NCBI GenBank assembly: GCA_034401795.1
Contig: CM067374.1
Location: 97,032,140-97,096,139 of the forward strand
DNA length: 64,000 bases
Origin: Chaetoderma sp. LZ-2023a
Lineage: Eukaryota; Mollusca; Caudofoveata; Chaetodermatida; Chaetodermatidae
Direction of reading: 5' to 3'
This document shows, in pieces, positions 23,300 through 35,383 of the stretch. The notes under the pieces are model-generated. The model searched no databases. It was not told the DNA's origin and saw nothing but the letters and a program-made list of their open reading frames with translations. Each line of letters opens with the position of its first letter. Position 1 is the first letter of the stretch. The position numbers and the translations under genes are program-made.

Positions 23300-24264
23300 G
23301 TTGCTTACCCTACGGTGTGCGTTATTTAGAAGGTAGTGTGCAGTAGGAAAATTTAGAAGGTACAGTATGAGAGATAGGATAGAATGCAGTAGGATTAGTG
23401 TGTGAAGGAGATGAGTAGAGCAGGCTGTGAAAGACGGAAGTGTAGAGAGAGAAGAGGTAGAATAGGCCTAGTAAACTTTACCAGTATACCAGTGCTGTGT
23501 CGTCCCCCTCGGTAAAATTCGCGAAAATTCCAACTAAGCAAACTGAAAAGAAAAATTTCAAAAAGAAAAGAATTTAATTTTTTCCCCGAAAATTGGTGTC
23601 GAAAACGATCAAGGCTAGCACTAATGGCCGAAAAATGCGGGTGTTTGAATGGCGAAAAATCTAGTGTTTTAAAGCACGCAAACGAACATCCAAAAGAAAA
23701 TTTATCAAAAAGGTTTAAACAAGTTTTAAAATTACGAAAATTATTTAAATAATTTAATAACAATACCTTATAGTTACGACTCGGGGAGCACAGCAAATAA
23801 ACGAAAAAATAAAAAGATTTGTTTTCGAAAATTGGCGCCAAATAAAAACGAACAAGACAACACTAATGGCCGACAAGAGCAACGATTTTACAGACGGAAA
23901 AGCTAGTGCTTGATGCATGCGAACGAACCTCAAACGGAAAATGTTTAAAATAGTTTAAAGAAAAGAATTATCAAATAACAGTTCTTTAAACTCTAGTCTC
24001 ACTTAAGCAATATAATTTTGTCGCAAACGCAGTAATGGACGCAAATTAAACTGATCTAAAACACGTCTATCATCAACGAACGTTTCTGACCGGTATGGAT
24101 CAATATGACACGACAATATTACCGCTTAAATCAAATTATCAACAGCCGTGCTACAGCCGAGACAGTCGCCATTAGCGGGGCATGGCAGAAATCGGCCCCA
24201 TGACATAATCTTATACCTATGAATAATATATGGCCCGCGCACCGTTTCTAACACGGTAATAACA
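23300..24264 (-). other. Probable LINE-B 5' region and flanking DNA
   Basis: A-rich plus-strand DNA with no recognisable domain; the 148-codon minus-strand ORF at 23,395-23,841 is Phe/Leu-rich and looks like chance. Two stretches resemble each other (CACTAATGGCCG...AAAAATGCGG at about 23,620 and CACTAATGGCCGACAAGAGC at 23,860), a possible old duplication in the LINE leader. Confidence 0.35.
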
Positions 24265-24321
24265 TTTGAATGATTGATTGATTGATTTATTCCACATTAA
24301 GCCATAGGCCCTTGAGTGTAC

Positions 24322-24330
<9 letters not shown>
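24265..24330 (-). pseudogene. 3' tail of another minus-strand LINE
   Basis: On the minus strand, CAAGGGCCTATGGCTTAATG is followed by TGGAATAAATCAATCAATCA, a short 3' end with an (ATCA)n tail as seen in many invertebrate LINEs/SINEs. It is bounded on its 5' side by an (AT)n tract. Confidence 0.5.

Positions 24331-24402
<72 letters not shown>
24325..24402. repeat. (AT)n microsatellite
   Basis: About 39 AT units without interruption. Confidence 0.95.
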
Positions 24403-24403
<1 letters not shown>

Positions 24404-24671
24404 ATAATTAAATTAGTATGCTATACAAGTATCTAAATGCCTAATCCTATATCTAATACAGTGAATTTCTCTTTAGCGAATGTAAAGCTAGTTATTGTTG
24501 TTGGTTTTGTTTATTGGCCGATTACACCTAGATGTATTTTAGCCAGGGCTCACTCTGAAAGGTGCTTCCACGAAGGATTGCGTAACTCTTGCGATGCTTT
24601 CCCGAAGGGTTGAGTTGCTTCCCCCGAAGGGTTGCTCTAAATGATAGCTAAAACTGAAATAATAGAAAAAA

Positions 24672-25239
<568 letters not shown>

Positions 25240-25625
25240 CACCTTTCCATTTTTCACTATGCCCCGTCCATCTCTAGTTAAGCTTCACCCACACATCGCT
25301 CCTATTGGGATCGATCGATCTCTGAACTCACTGCATAACTATCAATTTCCAGAAAACTATACAGGTAAGCTATTGAATATTTTGTAGCTAATTTGGCTGG
25401 GCGCTGTTGCTACCTATGGCAGCAACAGTGTCCAGTCAAATTAGTTTCGAAATATTCAACAAAATGTTTATTAAATAGCAAAGACATACAATTCGTACAA
25501 CGTGTCGGACCATTAAGAGCTAAAGACGGGTCAAATAGAAACATTTATGACGTCATCCTACGCGTCACTTAGCTGATTGTGACGTCATATGACGTCAGAT
25601 GATAGATGGATACTTCGGAAAGGTG
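25240..25625 (+). mobile_element. P1 MITE, near-complete copy
   Basis: Left end CACCTTTCCATTTTTCACTA and right end TTCGGAAAGGTG. Both hairpin arms are present: GTAAGCTATTGAATATTTTG ... GGCAGCAACAGTGTCCAGTC ... TTCGAAATATTCAAC. The right half has TGACGTCA at three places (one with a final GA). Confidence 0.75.
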
Positions 25626-25903
25626 AATTGTGTGCCTCTGCATTTGCCAACCACGTGGCTGGTGTGGTGCAGTAGTAACGTAATAACTGTGCATTATTGT
25701 GTATTGGGATAGTGTTAAATACATACGCAGTGGAAATAAAAACCCGGGAATTCTGTATTTCTTTCATGAAACTGCAACTCTCCAGCCTGAACCCGCACGT
25801 TCTCCTGTATTCAGGGTGTGAGGATAATGGTCTAGAGGTAATAAGCGCAGTTGTCACTCGGCATTTGATTAAATTGCTTGCAGTCTATCAGGTTATATGA
25901 CAC

Positions 25904-26116
25904 TGCGTCCAGTCAAATTAGTTTCAAAATATTCAACAGCATGTTTATTAAATAGCAAAGCCATACAATTCGTACAAGGTGTCGGACTATTAAGAGTTAA
26001 AGACGGGCCATATAGAATCACTTATGACATAACGATTATGACGTCATCCTGCACGCCACTTGGCGGATTATCACGTCATATGATGCATGATTGATAGATG
26101 GATACTCTGGAAAGGT
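25904..26116 (+). mobile_element. P1 MITE right half
   Basis: Starts at the second hairpin arm (GCGTCCAGTCAAATTAGTTT) and runs to TCTGGAAAGGTG. The left half is missing. It lies 280 bp after a complete copy in the same orientation. Confidence 0.7.
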
Positions 26117-26123
26117 GAATTGG

Positions 26124-27194
26124 CTCTAACCATCAAATCGTATGACGCCATTATCAACTACGTGACATGCAGGATGGCGTCATAATCAATTACGCCATGA
26201 ATGGTGTGGTTAACTTCGCCCAGAACGCTTAAAGAGACATTCCCAGGTAGACATAAATAAATTTGGAAAATTCTATTTTATTTTGTTTAATGTGATGGTC
26301 GTGATGCATTATTACTGCATGCTGTTTTCTATACAGATATTCCAGACCGGTCACAAATATTTGTCAGTATATGCACTTTTTGTGTAAACATTTGTGCGCA
26401 CCGCAGTTTCTTTGCGCGAGGAAATATTTTAAATACTAAACATTCCTATTGGTACGAGCGTACGTAAAGCGATCTTAAATATGTCGAAACAGTTTGAGAA
26501 TTTCAGACGATATACTTGCGCCACAAGTTCTACAATCCCCGTTGCTCTTAAAACCTCAAAAGGCTTTCATCGCGGAGGATACAAACCTAAAAAAGTATAG
26601 GGACGCTTCAAAGAAATCGGCTTCTGACAGAGCCAACACATATCATTTATAGCCTCATACTCTGAGACTACGAATCACGACAATGGTCGTAAGCGAGTAC
26701 GCTGAGGTTCTCTGTGAAACAGTGGTGGAATTTACCGTCCAATTTCTTTTTAATATTTTTGGAATTATTAATTGCCATCTACTTGGCTATTATTGAGTGG
26801 CCGCATTTATAAGAAACGAAGATGAAATACTACTATTAACCCACTAGAAGCAGTTTATAATTTAATTTGGTAGACGATATAACATTTGCAGATCTATCAG
26901 CTAATGCACCTTGAATTGATGACCGACTAAACGTTGTTGTACGAATTGTATCTCTTTACTATTTAATACACATGATGTTGAATATTTGGAAATTAATTTG
27001 ACTGGGCGATGCTGCTGCCTATGACAGCATCATCGCCCAGTCAAATTAATTAAAAAATATTCAACAGCTTACCTGTATAGTTTTCTGGAAATTGATAGTC
27101 AGATAGTTCAGCGATCGATCGATCCCAACACGGGGCAAGTGTGGGTGGAATTTATCTAGAGATGGACGGGGCCTAACTTAAACTGGAATCCTCC
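26124..27194 (-). mobile_element. P1 MITE interrupted by ~700 bp of other DNA
   Basis: Inverted P1 sequence at 26,124-26,215 (CAACTACGTGACATGCAGGA) resumes at about 26,925 (GTTGTACGAATTGTATCTC). It continues through both hairpin arms to AACTGGAATCCTCC at 27,194, the end type seen at 13.3 kb. The segment 26,216-26,920 is not P1 and has no recognisable gene; it could be another insertion. Confidence 0.6.
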
Positions 27195-27331
27195 ATTGGG
27201 TCTAACCATCAATCCCATTCAGCACATCCACTGTTATCTGTCTTTGTATCAGCATCACACTCATGTCAGATGAACTATCATCTTTTTATTATGGTCTAAT
27301 CAGTCAGTGAAAAAAATGTAGTAATGGGGTG

Positions 27332-27590
27332 GATAGTTGCGCCTTTTGATTGGCTTTGGCAAGTCACGTGATTTCGAGTGGCGGTGCTTAATTGACCATA
27401 TATGGAGTCCTAAAAATGGTATGTGCTGGTGGGAGCTTTTGGGAAACACGCCCGCCAGCACCCCCCCCCCCCCCCATATTGGTACTCCATATCAAGCTCC
27501 ACCAACTCGAAATCATGTGACTTTCAAAAGGCAATCAAAAAGCGCATCTATCCCACTCCTGTGGTTAGGAGCAGTGGTGATCAAGACTTG
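27332..27590. mobile_element. P3 hairpin MITE copy 1
   Basis: GATAGTTGCGCCTTTTGATT ... ATATATGGAGT pairs with ACTCCATATCAAGCTCC ... AATCAAAAAGCGCATCTATC, arms of at least 80 bp around a GC-rich loop with poly-C. Homology with copy 2 continues outward past CTGTGGTTAGGAGCAGTGGT, so the arm is longer than the clean palindrome. Confidence 0.75.
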
Positions 27591-27659
27591 AGAAATGAGT
27601 GGCAAAGCCAAAGTTCACTATTCATATCAGCCTCACCTGTCAATCAAAATCACCCTATT

Positions 27660-28095
27660 ATCGATTACCCCTGTATCGATGGATGGGCAAACTGATTTGT
27701 TGAACGATGAATGCACAATTATCGATTACCCCGGTAGCGATAGATGCACATAAATTATAAACATATGGATTACCAGTATAAGAAAGGATGTGCAGCCTGC
27801 TTGGCTGAACGATGGATGCATATAAATTATCAATTACAATGGATGGACGTGCAATATGATTGGCTGCACAATGGATGCGCATCTATCGATTACTCATGTA
27901 GCGAGATGTGCATAAATTATAGATTACCCCTGTACCGATGGATGAGTAATCTCATTGGCTGAGCGATGGAGACACAATTATCGATTTGGGCTGTAGCAAA
28001 AGACGCACGTAAATTATTGATTGCCCCATTAGCGATGGATGCTCAATCTGACTGGCTGAGTGATGGATACACAATTATTGATCAGGGCTGTAGCT
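27660..28095. repeat. Degenerate tandem repeat, GATGGATG/ATCGATTA units
   Basis: Repeating blocks CACAATTATCGATTACC, GCGATGGATG and GCACATAAATTAT, with TTGGCTGAACGATGGATGC-like anchors near 27,801, 27,862, 27,955 and 28,053. Spacing is 60-100 bp, so units are unequal. Short ORFs in it are not conserved between units. Confidence 0.65.
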
Positions 28096-28989
28096 TGAGT
28101 TAATTGATTTTTATCACTGAAACAATAGAGAAATTATAGACAACTGCATATATTACTGATATATTGATTATTGGCTAGTGTACCTTTCTCTATTCAGTAC
28201 AAGTGAGAATTAAAATAATATTTTTGGGTGGAAATGTCCGTTTAATGATTATTTCAGTAGTGCACAGTTTACACTGATATGCCAATACACAAATTTCACC
28301 AAGAATTATAACAAAGAGCAATACAGTAATGGGTTTACAGCATTTTGTCAGACAATTATATCAAAGCATTCGAACCTGACCGACAATAGATAACAATCGG
28401 GTGTATTACTTCAGTCAGTGAATATTTTACACTAAACCTGAATGGTTAATATACGTTCACTATTGAAACATGGAGACATGAGCGAAATATACATCATTGT
28501 CTCAGCTAGATGAGGATTTAAACACTTTAATGCATATCATTGCTACTTTTGGGAACAGAACATCAATGCGGAAAGCCTGCATATATATTCATTAACCTTT
28601 TGACAAGAAATTGCAATTTCGGTCATTTATTTATCTGACAAGAGTTTTGTCAACAAATTTGAGATACAGTAATTTTAATCTTGATATTTCTCAAGATTTA
28701 AGGTACATATATGATACATTATTTTAACATTTGAGTTTAAAAACTATGAACTTCTTTCTGAACACATGTCCATCAGCTGTGCCTTATCAAAAAGATAGAA
28801 CAACAAAGAGCAATTACAAATGTCTAAGGCTGATTGAGTTTGCAATTATATCAATTAAAGGTATTGTGTCACACCAAGTAGTCTGGATGAAAAATAATAG
28901 CTACTTTCACTATTCCAGGCATATTTAGCGTATTTTTATGCAATCTAATGGAATATGAATTGATTTTCCATGTTGAGCACCCTATCATT
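28096..28989. other. Gene-free AT-rich stretch
   Basis: No domain, repeat or RNA gene recognised; a chance 65-codon ORF at 28,731-28,928. Confidence 0.45.
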
Positions 28990-30330
28990 GAGATTGAATT
29001 GGTTGAATCGGTCGGTCAGTGGGTTGGTCAGTCAGTAGGTGGGTAGGTCAGTCTGTTAGCCTGTCTCATCAGTCAGTGGATGGGTAATTCAGTCTGTCAA
29101 CCTGTATGTCAGTCCATCACTTATACAGTCATCTGATATGTCACTCATACAGTCATCTTATCTGTCACTCATGCAGTCATATGACCTGTCACTCATGTAG
29201 TCGGATACTCATGCAGTCAGTCAGTCTGTCGGTCGCTGGGTGGGTGGTTTGGTCTGTCAGACTGTAAATCAGTCCATCACTCATGCAGTCAACCAATCTG
29301 TCACTCATGCAGTCCGTCCATCCTGCGGTCATCATGTCTATCACTCATGCAGACAGTTGGTCTGTCAGATGGTCAGTCGATTGGTCAGTCAGTCGGTGGG
29401 TGGTTTGGTCTGTCAGCCTGTCCGTCAGTCCATCATCATGCACTTATCCAATCTGTCACTCATGCAATCCATCTGTCCGTCACTGATGCGGTCATTCGAT
29501 CTGTCACTCATGTGGTCGGTTGGTCGGTCGGTCGGTTAGTCAGTCTGTCTGTCATGTGGTCTGTTGGTCTGTTAATCAGTTGGTTGGTCACTGGGTTTGC
29601 AGTGGGTGTGCCACTTATGCAGTCACCCGCTCGGTCCCTCATGTGGCTGGATGGTCAGTCAGTCAGTTTGTCAGTCGCTTGGTCTGTAGGTTGATCAGTT
29701 AGTGAGTGGATGGTTTGATCTGTCAGGCAGTCCATCAGTCCGTCACTCATGCAGTCATCTAATCAGTTACTCATGCAGTCCGTCAGTCTGTCACTCATAT
29801 GGTCGGTCGATTAGTCAGTCTGTCAATCATGCAGTCATCTGATCTGTCACTCATGTGGTCGGTCGGTTAGGATCCGGTCAGTTGGTAGATGGTTTGCTCT
29901 GTCAGCCTGTCCACCAGTCCATCCATCATGCACTCATCCGATCTGTCAATCATGCAGTCTGTCAGTCCATCACTCATGCTGCCACTCATGTGGCCGGATG
30001 GTCAGTCAGTCAGTCTGTCATTCAGTTGGTTGGTCAGTTGATGTGTCAACCTGTCCATCAGTCCATCACTCATGTAGTCATCTTATTTGTCACTCATGCA
30101 GTCTATCAGTTCCTCACCAGTTGGTCAGTCAGTTGATTGATCAGTCGATGGGTCAGTCAGTGGGTGGGTAGTTTTGTCTGTCAACCTGCTCGTCACTCCA
30201 TCACACATGCAGTCATCCGATCTGTCAATCATGCAGTCCATCCCTCCATCACTCATGTGGTCAGTAGGGTGGTCAATCAGTTGGTCAGAAACTGTCAAAG
30301 AGTCAACCCTCTTCCCTCTCCATATACATA
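28990..30330 (+). repeat. Degenerate (GTCA/GTCG/GTCT)n satellite-like region
   Basis: Over 1.3 kb the sequence is built from GTCAGTCGGTCTGTC-type tetranucleotides with a recurring longer phrase TCACTCATGCAGTCATC and TCACTCATGTGGTCGG. This suggests a tetranucleotide array that gained a higher-order unit. All three frames look open in places because of the repeat; the Ser/Val/Gln-rich ORFs are not genes. Confidence 0.8.
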
Positions 30331-32064
30331 CCAAATTGATTGTATTTGATCTGGTCAGTTAAAAGAGCAGCCACGGACGCAGTAACAGCAACAGCAACCA
30401 CAGCATTTAATCCATGGACCCCAAATAATATCATGTTGTGTGAGGAATATATAGATTTATCAGGGTATCTTAGCTCCGACAACCTTGAATATGTATTTGA
30501 ATCAGTTTTAACAACCAATCCGTGGAATTTAAATTTCAAGGTAACTATACAAGATGTAGAATATTTTGAAACTAATGTTACTGAAGGCTCTTGCTACCAT
30601 ACAGAATGTCATAAACAATGTGTCTCTAGAGTTAACACAATGTCACCGTGCACCTCTTTGCTATAGTAAAACAATAGACGTTAGCCCAAGCATGAATTTT
30701 CTCAACTAGAGCTTTCTTGTTACTCTTCAATTTTCGAATTGTGCTGACATATGCCATTCTAACTTTCTATTTGTAATTTCAAGGTAGTCTGAGATGTTTT
30801 CACGAAAAATCGGATTATAGCTATATTGGCTAGGATTGGTTTTTCATAATGAAAGTCCCATAAGGAAAATGCAACAATACTGGTAAACCACACTTATGAA
30901 TGAATGTGGTTTGAGATGCTAGTTTTTCATAATGTGCCAGTGACTGCAATAGCTGCAATAGTTTGCAAACTGTTATGGACACGTTACAAAAACTGGTCGC
31001 GCACGCCACCTTCACTTATAAGCTGTGCACATTATCAGTATTGTTGCCTTGGTGGCATGTTTACAGCTAATTCACCTATTTTAATCTAACCAATCATTGA
31101 ATATAGTCGTTAAAAGTATTTACTGATGATGCATCAATTTAATAACAATAGCTGATTGGAAACAGTCTAAAACGAAAGCGAAACAAAAGAATATGTCACA
31201 TGATATAGGGATTTCCCTTCATGAATATGTATGAGATGCCCAGTGAATATAATATAGAGTAGATGGATAAGATCAGAAATGGTTATACAAATCTGCTATT
31301 TGATGATCGCCGTAACGCTGGGATTGGTGGAATTATATACATATATCACAAACTACATAGGACAGAGGGTTTCAAAATGGCAGGGCCGTAAGAACAATAT
31401 TTTGGTTTTCCATATATATGAGTTCACCTCTGCACCATATGGCTTTGAAAACTGGTAGTCTTTCGTTTTAACAAATTTCTCGTATTCTCCATCAATACTA
31501 CGCAACCATGAAGCATAGAACATAGCTTTCTAAAGCCTTAAACTGATCTGTCATGATGCTATTGTTATTATTCTGAACTAATGATCATCTATATCGCCAA
31601 AAACGCCAAATGTCAATACTTATGAAAAAGAAAATAACAACATTATCCTTCTTAAGTATGTGAATATTTTTAAGATCATGGAATAAATTGTTTTAGCTGT
31701 TATCTCGGTTTTGGGATATATTTTAAGATGGACTAAAATTATTCAGTATTCATTCAGTAAAAAGATGGACATAGCGAGCTAGAGTGAACATCTCTGTGTA
31801 GTGATGGCTGTTTTTATTATACTTAACGTATTGTAAGAATTAGTACAAGTAGTAATGGATCTTATAATTATACTACTGTTGATAGTTGTACTGTGTATGT
31901 GTAGTAAAAATATATACATATATCAAACCATTTACAGGTTTCGCAAGAAAGAAAAGAGGAAACAACAAAAATATTTATTTTTAGTGTATTTTATATCTCT
32001 GAAAAGATTGTATAAAACCACAATGCACATCTTTAAAATAAAAAAATCAATCATTAGCTTCTCA
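30331..32064. other. Gene-free stretch
   Basis: A P1-core relic at about 30,556-30,605 (GAATATTTTGAAACTAATGT then GCTCTTGCTACCATA). The ORF at 30,340-30,666 overlaps it and has no domain. A local repeat AGTTTTTCATAATG / GGTTTTTCATAATG at about 30,838 and 30,922. Nothing else recognised. Confidence 0.4.
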
Positions 32065-32345
32065 CGTTTTGATCATCACTTCTACTAACCACAGAGGTAC
32101 GATAGTCAGGCTTTTTGATTGGTTTTCGCAAGTCACGTGATTTTGTGTGGGCGGAGCATAATTGACTATACATGGAGTGCCACAAAGCGGTGTGTGTTGG
32201 TGGGCTTTTTTGTACAAGAACGCCTATCAGCACACGTCCTTTTCGGCACTCCATATAAGGTCAATTAAGCCCCACCCTCTCGAAATCTCATGACTTGCGA
32301 AAGCCAGTCAAAAAGCGCGCCTATCACACACCATCACTCCTAGGC
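32065..32345. mobile_element. P3 hairpin MITE copy 2
   Basis: GATAGTCAGGCTTTTTGATT ... ACATGGAGTGCC pairs with GGCACTCCATATAAGG ... CCAGTCAAAAAGCGCGCCTA. The outer left flank GATCATCACTTCTACTAACC matches, inverted, the outer right flank of copy 1, which fixes the family ends outside the obvious palindrome. Confidence 0.75.
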
Positions 32346-32555
32346 CTACTGTTGCTTACGCAAAACTAAATCAACAATTTACCATCTTCATCTATGAATT
32401 TTTCTTATTTCTTTGTTTACATTAGACTTGACCGTTACCACATCATTGCCCTATACGTTTCGCTTTGTCTATCTCGTTAGGTTAGAAAATAGTATTTCAT
32501 TATGATTAATATCACCATCTTAAGCATCAACAACCGCGGCATCAGTGCTGCCAAT

Positions 32556-32952
32556 GAACCTATTCAGTTTTAGCTATGCACCGCCCATCTCTATCCAAGC
32601 TCCACCCTCACCTCGACCGTGTTGGGATCGATCAATCTCTGAACTCCCTGACTATCAGTTTCCAGAAAACTATACAGGTAAGCTGTTCAATATTTTGAAA
32701 CAAATTTGACTGGACGCTGTTTATGTCTATGGCAGAAACAGCGTCCAGTCAAATTAGTTTCAAAATATTCAACAGCTATTTATTAAATGGTAAAGACATA
32801 CAATTCGTACAAGGTGTTGGACAATTAAGCGTTACAGACAGACTATATCGAGTCATTCATGAAGTCATGATTATGACATCTTCTTACACGTCACGTAGTT
32901 AATTATGATGTCATATGACGTCATATGATGGATGGATAAACTTGGACAGGTC
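32556..32952 (+). mobile_element. P1 MITE, near-complete copy
   Basis: Left end CCAATGAACCTATTCAGTTT and right end ATAAACTTGGACAGGTC. Both hairpin arms are well preserved: GTAAGCTGTTCAATATTTTG and CAAAATATTCAACAG around GGCAGAAACAGCGTCC. The right half includes TGACGTCA and TACACGTCACGTAGTT. Confidence 0.8.
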
Positions 32953-33174
32953 TATACCTGCCATTAGAGCCTGTAATGTAGCTAACACTATCAACAACAG
33001 CAGTCATTCTTAACACATCCTTTCAGATTTAGTTTAGATATTTTATAGGATCTTCGTTCTTTTGACCCAAATCGTAAGCCATTTATCTGTCCACATATTC
33101 GTTACTCACAGAGTTTGAGACATTAATCGTCACCCCACAAGAAGATGGTCTATTTCATGTGCGTTTCACCTGTT

Positions 33175-33300
33175 ACCTTACTGCTGCATTGAAATTTGTA
33201 CAGGAAAATTCCAGAAGACCAAACCGCTAGAATATGCAGACAGCGTGGATTTCATAGATGAAGAAGAGAAACCACTTGATTAACTACACATAATAGCCAC
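33175..33300 (+). pseudogene. LINE-A RT fragment, third copy
   Basis: CTGCTGCATTGAAAT, GAATATGCAGACAGCGTGGA and TTCATAGATGAAG match 11,937-12,065 of the first copy, across the YADD region. The first catalytic Asp position is altered (GCAGACAGC codes Ala-Asp-Ser). Short and truncated on both sides. Confidence 0.65.
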
Positions 33301-33424
33301 AAGAAAACCAACAACTTTTAGCCTCAGCACTTTCGATGTACAATCTATTCAACAAGTGCTCTATAATTGTCAATATCCTTTCAAAGTAACTAGTGTGATC
33401 TTTGCAATATATCTCCGCTTGCTC

Positions 33425-33530
33425 AGTGGTAAATCTTCAAAAGTTATCTTGTTGGATTGCAAATTGACGTTTACCATGATCAATATATGATAGATGCTGA
33501 TATTTCTGCGTGACATGGGTTAATTTACTG
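33425..33530. mobile_element. P2 MITE partial copy
   Basis: CAGTGGTAAATCTTCAAAAG ... GGATTGCAAATTGACGTTTA follows the right arm of P2 at 14,474-14,535, with GGGTTAA near its end. No left arm. Confidence 0.5.
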
Positions 33531-33661
33531 TCCACCCAGTGTAATTAGAAGTCATTCAGTCTGACTATACACCCATACTCAGCCATGTGTGACTAACATG
33601 ATCTCAGACAAAGTTAACGTTTAAACATTTGAATCTTGAAGTGCCAGAATCTTAGTTCAGG

Positions 33662-33757
33662 TCTTGAATAAGCTGATAGACATTTTGAAACAAATTTCAC
33701 TGGTAACCTTTACCCACAGCTGTCAGTCAAATTATCTTTAAAATATTCAACATCATA
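33662..33757. repeat. Short hairpin, P1-core type
   Basis: AAGCTGATAGACATTTTGAA ACAAATTT on the left and CAGTCAAATTATCTTTAAAA TATTCAAC on the right, no outer P1 sequence. Confidence 0.5.
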
Positions 33758-33960
33758 TACTGAACCAAAAGAGTTTAGCAACACTGAGACTATTACTGTA
33801 TAAATGTTATTTAACAAAAACAATAAATTGATTCAAATATATTATTTAATTGATGTCATTTTCCAATTTGAACAACAGTCTCTTGTTACTGTAATGCTAG
33901 CATCGCGCCTTTAACACGGCATCATTCAACGGAAGGGACCAATTTAAATAATGACACTGA

Positions 33961-34125
33961 GCTGTCAATACCGGTTGTGACCTCCGCGCGCATTAACCAC
34001 CGCCGTACATCGCTTTCTCATGCTTCGAATTAAGCACCTGATGCCACGAAGAGGAATCGCATCCCATTCCTGGAGCAGTGCAGTTTCTTACACGGTTCCT
34101 CGTCATGCAGCAGTCATGCCCTGAA
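33961..34125 (-). pseudogene. Tc1/mariner-type transposase C-terminus
   Basis: On the minus strand a frame reads QEWDAIPLRGIRCLIRSMRK and then RCTAVVNARGGHNRY before a stop. This is the conserved C-terminal end of a widespread animal Tc1-like DDE transposase group. An in-frame TAA lies a few codons upstream. The DDE catalytic region and helix-turn-helix are absent. No terminal inverted repeat identified. Confidence 0.8.
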
Positions 34126-35383
34126 GTGATGGTTCTTCTCCCCTCACCAATTAGTCATTATGAGATGGCTGTCACTCCGAGGTCAATGTTTGATGTTGAT
34201 GGCTCCCTCCTCACCCAAAGTCATCCCAACTGACAAGGCCAACAGCATACATGCTGTTGAAGAGGCGCCTCCAACTGAATCCATTCAGCAACCTCAACCT
34301 ACAATGATTGATGAGGAAGGCGAACACGTCCTCATTGTCCTCATTGTCCTCACATGGCAGTGGTGCAAAATATTGGGAAAGCACCGAACATGACAGAAGT
34401 GCTCCACCTAAAAGAAGCTTTCCTCACTTTATCTATAGGATAATGACGAGCTATGGGGGAGGAAGAACTTTGACCAGTATATTGAGAACTCACTTAAGGA
34501 TCTGACCAGATAAAAGAGGAATACATATTAAGCTGCAGCCACGGAGATTATTCACGGATTCTTCTCAGAAACTGGTAGTTACCCATGGCACCACTGCCCA
34601 AGCTACCCACTCTTACAAACTCTCAGCCGATATGGCCTCCCATAGCGACCACGATCCAATATAGCGGTGAACCAGTTAGTGACTGAACTAGTCGTATAAA
34701 GCAGGGTATTGTTAAACTCCAACTCAACCGACGTTCTGTTTGAATATTCCACTACATTGAAGATATGGTTATAATATATTAGATAGATGACGCTTTAAAC
34801 GCCACTTTCATTTCTATAGTTGCTGTTAGTTAGTGCAACAATTTCCAAATTATGGATGTTATATTTAAGATTATGGTATTCGGACATACGCACACACGCA
34901 CGGATGGGCTTACAATACGCTAGCATCCATGCATGTAGATATAGTTCATCGATTGGCATGGGGGCTGGGGGCTGGCGAAATAATGGCGCGTGATAGGCCA
35001 TTATTTAATCAGGCAAATGCAGTCGATTTGCTATTTTATGATTACATTTATAATTAGAACATAGCGGTGTGGGATATCGCGCCACAAGCGCATGCAAATA
35101 CACTCACGCATGAACGCGCGCACGCATGCACTAACATGAGTACACACGCCCATACGTATCTAGTGGTGAAGGGGTTGTGGGTTGACATACACTAATGTGG
35201 TGCAGGTCAAAGACAGCCATTGCTTCCATCGTTTCAGATAGAACCGGTTTGTGTCAGGGCTATTACTGTCCTGTTTTAGTTCACACGCACGAAAGCTACG
35301 TGCGAGAATGAGGTTCGATACGTGAAGGAATGTGTTGCGTAAACTCTGCCTGACACTAACCCTTATACACTGACGATTGTTAG
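34126..35383. other. Gene-free stretch
   Basis: Overlapping plus-strand ORFs (34,160-34,505) have no recognisable domain; CTCATTGTC is repeated twice. CACGCA-rich patch at 35,095-35,150. No gene supported. Confidence 0.4.

Noticed and set aside
29240-30349. Ser/Val/Gln-rich ORFs
   Set aside because: Low-complexity translations of the GTCA-type repeat in several frames.
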